Positions 56,876-64,000 of a DNA stretch of 64,000 nucleotides are shown here, in pieces. The notes below the pieces were generated by a model that had not been told where the DNA came from, did no database searches, and saw only the letters and a program-made list of their open reading frames with translations. The translations under genes and the position numbers were made by a program. Position 1 is the first letter of the stretch; each line of letters opens with the position of its first letter. Source of the DNA: Cyrtodaria siliqua (Eukaryota; Mollusca; Bivalvia; Adapedonta; Hiatellidae); NCBI GenBank assembly GCA_037043455.1, contig JAWPHD010001293.1, forward strand, positions 186,001 through 250,000, given 5' to 3'.

Positions 56876-57209
56876 CCACCACCCCCTTGCCCCCATGGTA
56901 TATTTGCAATATATATACTGGCACTCTGTCGAAAAACTATGAGAACACGCTAGATATATATATAAATATATTATAACATATAAAGTATACTCACAAATAA
57001 AAGGCTCTTTAAGACTTTTCCTGAATGTGTTGGGTTGGTGGGTGGGGGAATCTGCTTCCCATGTCAGGCCCTGATTGCACATAACAGACACATATTTAAC
57101 GCATGCCATGTTATCGTCTTTGTAACACACCATGTTGTTCAACTTTAACATGTATGTGTTAGACCTGACACATGTTAATTGTTTTGATATACCTAGATTA
57201 CCGTACACA

Positions 57210-58510
57210 CTAGGGTTAGTAGGCCTAGATTGTTTACACTTTTATCGCGCCGTTTTATGACGTCATTAATGTGTTCCGTGAAGATAATATACTTATAGAA
57301 ACAGCTGCTTCTTCTATAATAGTTCTGCAGCAAATCGTTCGCACACGTTTCAGGGGAAACTCAAAATTATTGATACGTTTTATAGTAAGGTATTATTAGT
57401 CCTACGCAAGGTGTATTAAGCGTCATGTATCAATTCACCGTTTGTCGTATAAACCACGTGTAAATCCGAAGAAAAACAACGAAATCTCAGCTCTATATAT
57501 TAACACGAACTTCAATAAAAACGTATTAAAAGTTACCAATTCTTTAAATGGAAAATAATCAACAAAACATGTCAGCAACTTAATTTCAAGGACAACTAAT
57601 GAGTATTATTAGACTGAATTTAGCAAGAAGACGCATGCGCAAAGACACGCGAAGACACAAAATGCGTTAACTTTAATTGGCAATTTTGCATAAAATTTAC
57701 ACAATTAACAATTAAAGCTATGACCGATTGCTAGTAAATAATATTATTGATATTTTAGTAGAATGTTTTTATTAATACAGCCATTCTCGCAAAGTAATAT
57801 GCCCATAACTGAAGGCTATACTTGTTGAAATATCGCAACATTTTGAAATATGGATCATGTTTGAAAGTGTATTGTACAGCCAAACGGAAGTATATCGTAA
57901 TAAAACTCACGGTAATCGAAAGGCCAATCTAATATGAATGATACAAACCTGATATCATCACCACATTCAAAGTAAAACCGGAAGTATAAGCTTTCTAAAA
58001 CACAACGTATGCGTGGACTTTCCGAAGTGCGCGTGGATCTCACGTGACACCGGCTTCCAAAACTGACAAGGTCGACTGACGCGCATGCGTACTCACAGAA
58101 AAAACAACAACAACAACATCAGTAGTCCTAGATCACAAATACACCACATTGCTAAAATGATTTGTCATACACACACAAACAACATCAAACATTCCCGAAA
58201 ACCGTATAAGTATAACCAGATTTCTCAAAACTGTACACAATATTCTGCATTTTCAAGTTCATCGCGACTGACCACAGGCAGTCGAGAGCGCTTGAGACAA
58301 AAATAAATGTATCCAATACATCATCCCAAAACTCACAACATATACACGTACCTACCTTTCGTCGCGAACTTTTGGACAACCGTTACTCACGAACTTTAAT
58401 GCAATACGTTCAATATGCTCAATCGAAATACTCACGATCCTCAACTGTGCTGAACAGAAAATGGCGTCCTCAAAATTTCTCTAAAATTTTCTGCGCATGC
58501 GCCGTAAAAA
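57210..58510. promoter_or_regulatory. Possible CpG-rich regulatory region with NRF1-type palindromes
   Basis: A perfect NRF1-like 'tgcgcatgcgcc' lies at 58492-58503, with 'acgcatgcgc' at 57631 and 'gcgcatgcgt' at 58081. A CRE-like 'atgacgtcat' is at ~57257. 'aaaATGGCg' at 58460 could be a start codon but closes after eight codons. Similar sequence around 49390-49480 suggests that part of this is a dispersed element carrying the motifs. Confidence 0.3.
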
Positions 58511-58929
58511 TAAACCTGAGGCATCCACACCAAATTTATATATAAAAAAAATTAGTATTCATCCAAGAGATAGCAACTTATGTAACGTCCCGTTCATGTA
58601 TCTTTATCCACAACTGTCTTTCCGTACTAGAAAAATGTATGGGCACACTTAAAAGACTGAGAAGTTGTGCGGATGCATGCATTAATGGATTTATGTACTT
58701 TTAATTGGACCACAAAACCGGTAATATTACTTATTGTGAAGGCATAGCAGACACTCTCTTTATGCATGGGGATGAAAAGGTTGAAACAAAATGTTAGAAA
58801 ATATATTTTACATGTCAACCAAAAGGTACTATTTGCGTTTATAAATGCCTCTTAGTTTATGTAAACTAATATTACAGATTTCCTATGTAACATTAATACC
58901 TATGCTTTTATTAAATACAAGTAAATACT

Positions 58930-59170
58930 AGTCAAACAGGAAATGTAGCTTTCACAAAACACAATCAACTAAAAACACGCATTAAAACAAACAACAATTA
59001 CAATGTTAATGAACGCAAGCTATATGAAATAACAAACAAACACACACGGGTCGACAATAGGGCTACATTCTTGTAGCGGTCAATGGCAAAAAAAGGCTTC
59101 TGGAAGTTCAAAAAAGGCCCCATGGCACATCAAACACCACCTTCCATACTTCCATAAACAAACATTCAGC
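58930..59170 (-). repeat. SINE-like repeat A, copy 5
   Basis: 'gggtcgacaatagggctac', 'gcggtcaatggcaaaaaaag' and 'catcaaacaccaccttccat' are the reverse complement of the body, more diverged than copies 1-4. Confidence 0.6.
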
Positions 59171-60080
59171 ATTAATAGAGAATGTAAGTATAAAACAATG
59201 AATAAAAATAAACTGTAATGTATCTCGCAAGTACTGTCAGCAGTGGCGGATCCAGGATTTCAGCTTAACAGTCTAACATATAGTGGTCCAAAAACTGCTC
59301 ATTTTTGCTGGCCAGTGCACTGCGTGAGCACAGCATGGTGCAGATATTAGCACTAGCTTGTTGATTACCAGGAGTAATTGATAGCCATACAATATTTTGG
59401 GGATTTAGGCTGACCATCTGTGAGTTGCCTATTGAGACTGACAATGTACCAGGCTTAGGTAGTTTTATTTAGAGTTTACATATGACGGGGCTTCATGATT
59501 TTGGTTTCACATTTTATTTATTTTCATTTTAAATTTCATATAATTTCACAAGAGATGTGGAACCAAAACCAGTAGCAACATGCAGTAAAAAGTATCTAAA
59601 CTCCTTCGTTGAAACATTGATTGAGGGTTCAACACAGCACTGTTGTAACTATATATATACAAAAGAAGATACATCAGTGTTGTGTTGAAACTCGATTAAT
59701 TTATTATTTATAGTCATGTAAAAGTGGTAGTGCTCCCAATTTTGGACCCTCAAATGGAACATGTCAAAATTGAAGAGAAATGAAATGAAACGGGGGTTTA
59801 CATCCCGTTAACACATTAATGTTAGGTTATATTGGGATAGCAACATCAGATGCAAATGAGATGAAGTTTTCCATCAGACATGCCATCGCTAGAGAGCGAA
59901 CCCGTGCGAGGTATGGGTCTATATTGCTCTTTAGTGTTTACTCTACTTTTTAAACCAATGACATGGCTCAGAAATTCAAATACTTGCACCATTTATTCAT
60001 GAAGATTTTACTACCAGCGCTCTTCATGGTTTAGAGTGAGACATATATAGAGATTATCGATAAAACCTATCGTAAACACT
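59170..60080. other. Unassigned AT-rich DNA
   Basis: 'cagtggcggatccaggattt' at 59238 resembles a hAT-type terminus, but no matching right end was found. No coding region. Confidence 0.3.
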
Positions 60081-60086
60081 AAGCCA

Positions 60087-60193
60087 GATAGAGTCTATAA
60101 GAGAGATATACACCACTAAGAAACCGCGGTCAGTTGCTACGCTCCCTCACTTTCGGTTTCTTAATGGTGAAGAGTTCTTTTCATAGACTCTAT
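60087..60193. repeat. Long inverted repeat (hairpin)
   Basis: Arms of ~41 bp ('gatagagtctataagagaga' ... 'aagaaaccg' against the reverse complement of 60152-60193). An outer pair, 'tagtgtttac' (~59935) and 'gtaaacacta' (~60071), extends the dyad. No TSD could be fixed. Confidence 0.7.
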
Positions 60194-60429
60194 CCTATAC
60201 AAAGTCAAGGCTTTAACCATGGGCGGATTCAGGCGGGGATGCTGCCGGCGCTTCCCCCGACCTCACCTTATATGTTTTATTTGTTGTTTTTCAGTTGCGC
60301 CCCCACTCCCATCTTAAATCACATGTTATTAAATCATTAGTGATTCATAAACATAACTGAAATTGCAAGTAAATTGTAACCAACCAGTACAGTATAGCAA
60401 AACGTTTATACAGTTTCTATATAGGCAAG

Positions 60430-60780
60430 CAGGGCTTGCGTGAACTTAAAATCTAGAGGAACTGGGTTCAAACCTCACCGGTGCAACTGAGTTTTGTCAG
60501 TTTGTTCATGTGCAAGAATTAACATCGTCCATCCGATGGGGATGGTGGTGGGGGGGGGGGAGGGGGTGTTGGGGTGTGTGTGTGCGTGTGTGGAGGGGGA
60601 TCATGAACAAGACATACCGCTCGGAATAGATCCATTTTTCGGAGTCTATCCACCGAGCACGTTAAAGAACCATTCATTAGTAAGAGTAGGGCGCAGGTTC
60701 CTGGATTCCTAAATATCCTTCCCCTCTCTCTGGGGCGCCTCTAAATACCCTATAATACTGTGTTGATGAGTTGTTAAACA
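60430..60780 (+). repeat. tRNA-derived SINE-like element with G-rich insert
   Basis: B-box-like 'gggttcaaacctc' (60469), then an 11- to 12-G run and 'gtgtgtgtgtgcgtgtgtg' (60548-60592), then a body with 'ccaccgagcacgttaaagaa' (60650), a motif I associate with mollusc SINEs. Confidence 0.55.
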
Positions 60781-60976
60781 ATATTGATTCATTCTATAGG
60801 CAAATACATGGATTACATATCAGTCCGGTTATTAAATAAATAGATGTACTGATTACTGATGTTTGTTTTTATATCTATTTCAGCAATATTATCTTACTTA
60901 AAGGGACACATGGCAATCTTGATTTTGTTCAAAACTCGTGGATTCCCGTTAGTTTTTCTATATAACTTGTATTTTT

Positions 60977-62412
60977 AGCTCGACTATTCGAAGAATAAGA
61001 GAGCTTATGTAATCACCCCGGCGTCGGCGTTGGTGTCGGCATCAAGGTTTGCATGTAAGCTGTGTTTACAAGTCTATATCTCTTACATTTCTTATCCTAG
61101 CACAACCAAATTTGTTCATGGGCTTCCTTATAGCATTATCTTAAGGGCTGCATAAGCAATTTTGGTTCTTGAAACCCGTGGGCTCCCATGGAACCCAAAT
61201 TATGATAGCCCATAAAATGTGTCCCATTTCAAATCAAATTTTGCGTGTAAGCTGTGTTTAAAAGTCTATATCTCTTACAATTCTTACCCTAGCACAACCA
61301 AATTTGGCCATTAGCTTCCTTATAGCATTATCGTAAGGCTGCTTAAGTAATTTTGGTTCCTGTAAACCCTGGGCTCCCATGGAACCCAAATTTTGATAGC
61401 CCTTAAAATATGTCTGTTTCACATCAAATATTGCGTGTAAGCGTGTAAGCTGTGTTTACAGGTCTATATCTCTTACATTTCTTGTCCTAGCTGAACTAAA
61501 TTTTGGAATTGGTTTCCTTATAGTATGTTGTAAAGGGTTGGATAAGTAATTTTGTCTTCTGCAAATCCTGGGCTCCCATGAAACCCAAATTGTGATGGCC
61601 CATAAAATGTGCAATAAAGGCAGATCTAGGTTTGCATGTTAGCATGTATATATCTATAATTTTGGTTTGGGATTTGTTATAGCATTATGCATCTTATTAC
61701 TTCACCCATATTGGGGCATGGGCTCCCTCCTGCCCCACCCCCACCCCCACTCCACTACACACTTTTTTTGTTGTTGTTGCTACCTCCCAGCCACCCCCTG
61801 CTTCTCTCCCCCCCCCCACTCCCCGCGCGCACACACTCGAAACTCGTTTTTGTTTGTTTTGTTTTTTACACATTTCTGTGTTGTTTTTGTCAATTCTTAC
61901 ACATAGCTATCTTGCCCCCTCCCCCCCCCCCCCTCCCCAATCTATTTTTTTTATTTTGTTTTACCATATTTCTGTGTTGTTTTGGTCAACTATTACATAG
62001 CTTCTTACACATATATGTTGCCCTACCCAACCCCCGCCTATACCCCATCCCCACTCAAACTCGATTTTTTTAATTATTTTTTTTTTACATATTTTTGTGT
62101 TGTTTTGGTGAATTCTTACATAGCTTCTTACACATATATGTTGCCCTCACCACCCCCACTCCCCCACCATCCACCCCCGCCTCTCTGCCACCCCCATCCC
62201 GCACCCCACTCAAAACTCGAATTTTTTATTTTTATTTATTTTTTTACATATTTCTGTGTAGTTTTGGTCAATTCTTACACATTGTTATGTTGTGCTACCA
62301 ACCCCACCCCACATTGTTGTAGCCTTGTTTTCTGATGGTATATACTAGCTATAAATGTATTATTCTCTGAAAAATCGAATAGTCGAGCTGCGCTGTTCTC
62401 CGACAGCTCTTG
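60977..62412. mobile_element. ~1.4-kb TIR element with tandem and C-rich core
   Basis: Inverted ends 'agctcgactattcga' (60977-60991) and its reverse complement (62375-62389), with further inverted similarity in the flanking 'agagct' words. The left half has three ~190-bp units ('tctatatctcttac', 'gggctcccatgaaaccc'). The right half has four ~125-bp units alternating C-rich runs with 'cacatttctgtgttgttttg'. No transposase; the Pro/Phe-rich frames at 61667-62335 come from the repeat. Superfamily unknown. Confidence 0.7.
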
Positions 62413-62414
62413 TT

Positions 62415-63000
62415 GTAATCATTATTAGATTGGTTCAAATAACTATATATTATGTTGTGCCAATAATATAATTATACTTTTTTTTTTTAAAAAGTAGAAT
62501 AACGAAGACAATCGAGATCTCTCTTTTGTATTTGATCGCAGGTATAATAAATCGAGGTGCTCATTGAAATGCTTAATAATAAACAATCAATGTGTCCCTT
62601 AAATAAAAAAACCCGGCAGATGTGCTATATATCAGTTATGTTTTCTACATATTACATGAATACAAAAATGAAAGGTTGATCGAGTATTATTTCGAGTGTT
62701 ATTTGTTTACAAAATCAAGAAAATATATATCCATCAAATGTCAAAGATGGAAACATATTTGGACGAAGTAAATTAGGCTAATTTATAATGACGAAAGTAA
62801 GGTAGTGTGTACTCTTGCTTTAATATTCACCTTATTATCTCATCTTTTTATTTTGGTAAAAGAAAATATACTTTGTTTTCATTGTAGTTGAAACAGGTCG
62901 TTATAACCACAGACCTTGTATACAGTTTTTATGCATATACAGGCTTCATCAACAACACATGTGGTAATAGGTAGGCCTGGTCAGTTTTATTGATATCAAT
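62415..63000. other. AT-rich DNA without recognisable features
   Basis: No ORF or repeat of note; a T10 run lies near 62470. Confidence 0.4.
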
Positions 63001-63035
63001 TACTAAACCCACATTAACAGGTCAGTGGTAAGTGT

Positions 63036-63059
63036 CACGTGATCCTGTGACGTCATTGG
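63036..63059. promoter_or_regulatory. E-box, CRE and CCAAT cluster upstream of the THAP gene
   Basis: CACGTG (63036-63041), the perfect CRE palindrome TGACGTCA (63048-63055) and an inverted CCAAT (ATTGG, 63055-63059) lie within 24 bp, 63 bp before the likely THAP start codon. This is a promoter-like arrangement; activity is inferred. Confidence 0.45.
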
Positions 63060-63121
63060 TACCAAACGATTAGCGGTGTCGCATTGAGTTGTATAGTATT
63101 GTCTATGTAGGATTACGTTTT

Positions 63122-63508
63122 ATGGTACTTGTTAAAAATACCGTGTGCTGTTGCTGGGTGAAAAAGTTTGCATAAAGAAGGACAAGATAATAACCTAAGT
63201 TTCTTTCGTTTTGCTAATCGAGATAATGATATATTAAGATCTGAAGTGTGGGTAGACCGTTACCGAAGAAAATCGCCCGACTCGTCGAGAAAGTGGGAAC
63301 CCACGAAAGACGCGCGAGTTTGTAGCAAACATTTTGAGTTGACTTCGTGGGAAGTCCATCCTTTGGTTTCATTATCTTTGAATTTGAGAACAAAAGGCCA
63401 TGCATATTAAAATCAACAGCGGTACCAACGATATTTGACTATAACAATGAGAAGTGCATAACCCCGCCGTCTCCAAGCAAGTTGTATTCGCCTATTCGAC
63501 CGGCGTAG
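63122..63508 (+). pseudogene. THAP-type zinc finger, frame broken
   Basis: ATG at 63122 reads 'MVLVKNT'. In a shifted frame from 63144 comes 'CAVAG' then TGA where the second zinc-binding Cys of the THAP C2CH finger is expected, then 'HKEGQDNNLSFFRF', '...WVDRYRRKSPDSSRKWEPTK', and 'ARVCSKHF', the C-x2-H half of the finger. A further shift near 63375 gives 'KRPCILKSTAVPTIFDYNNE', which contains the conserved AVPT-F box, to a TAG at 63506. THAP domains bind DNA and also occur in P-element-type transposases. Two frame changes and one stop make this a pseudogene, unless the assembly is wrong here. Confidence 0.75.
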
Positions 63509-63509
63509 A

Positions 63510-64000
63510 GGAGAAAATTCATACATGAAGTAAGATTGAAATTTATGTTCAATTATCTTAGCACCTCATCGGGTATACGTATGATAAATTGAAGAAAGGT
63601 GTATAGTCTTAGATCGTTATATACACCGTGAATGTTTAGCTGTTGAATTAGAAGCATGCGTCTTTACGTAAATCAATGAAGATTTGACGGCGCTAATAAT
63701 ATGTAGCCGTCTGTTTTTAAAATATTGCTAAGAACGTTCAGCATATAAATTTAAATGAATCCGGTGAAATAAACAATGTGTCTTTGTTTCCAAATTTTAA
63801 TTTTAATAATTTTAAATTATACACCCTTCTGCCAATTGTGTTATAAATATATATTATCAACATAATTTGAAAAAAAAATACAAAATGTTTCATGAATATC
63901 TATTACAAGGCAGAAAATTAATAATATTACCAGCTTTTATATTAATTCAGTAATGTTTTATGGCAAAGCAACAACAATAACGCCTCTTAGCTCGTGCAAT
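63510..64000. other. AT-rich DNA without recognisable features
   Basis: No ORF, repeat or RNA gene is recognisable to the end of the window. Confidence 0.4.

Noticed and set aside
61667..62335. Proline/phenylalanine-rich proteins
   Set aside because: The overlapping frames arise from alternating C-rich and T-rich tandem repeats inside a TIR element.
63159..63161. Selenocysteine at the TGA in the THAP finger
   Set aside because: Frameshifts on both sides make a nonsense lesion far more likely, and I see no SECIS-like element.

Overview
This is animal nuclear DNA, most probably from a bivalve mollusc. It is AT-rich and gene-poor, with split genes showing GT/AG introns. Several interspersed repeats are of types I associate with heterodont bivalve genomes: units opening with a 'gggccatgatggccct' motif, tandem blocks of the 'gtgaccccagggtcacc' kind, blocks of the 'aagtagtcgctacaa' kind, and a TIR element ending in 'agctcgactattcga'. 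The species assignment is inference.

Layout. 1-2.5 kb: a short TIR element and the decayed N-terminal half of a Penelope-like reverse transcriptase ORF that is interrupted by a small hAT-like MITE. 2.5-4.2 kb: three copies of a SINE-like repeat, one with a tRNA-Ser-like head. 4.27-11.93 kb: the best host gene, a three-exon phytanoyl-CoA dioxygenase-family (PhyH) gene encoding 322 residues, with introns full of SINEs and satellites. 12-21.7 kb: LINE debris, a 145-bp tandem repeat, a hAT-like nonautonomous element, a possible unknown exon, and tandem TA-flanked TIR elements.

21.9-30.4 kb is the outstanding region. A 7.47-kb retroelement insertion carries an intact 694-aa Penelope-like reverse transcriptase ORF with no recognisable endonuclease, a 12-copy 108-bp minisatellite, a second minisatellite family, an intact 122-aa second ORF, and a terminal A11. 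It is bounded on both sides by the same ~495-bp segment (about 99% identical by eye). Older repeats run continuously across the outer edges of those segments, which points to a very long target-site duplication rather than LTRs.

30.4-33 kb: a decayed non-LTR retrotransposon, a hairpin, and a fibrinogen-related-domain pseudogene with three frame lesions. 33-38.4 kb: a 49-bp minisatellite, possible minus-strand exons, SINEs and more satellite copies. 38.4 kb: a possible first coding exon. 38.5-55 kb: mostly large tandem-core repeats, with a possible two-exon gene of unknown function at 52.2-52.9 kb. 55-63 kb: tRNA-derived SINEs, NRF1-type palindromes, a long hairpin and a 1.4-kb TIR element with a C-rich core. 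63.1-63.5 kb: a THAP zinc-finger gene with a broken frame, downstream of an E-box/CRE/CCAAT cluster.

No operon-like organisation or joint pathway is visible. The window is a record of nested transposition around one well-supported host gene. All alignments, repeat counts and identities were made by eye.
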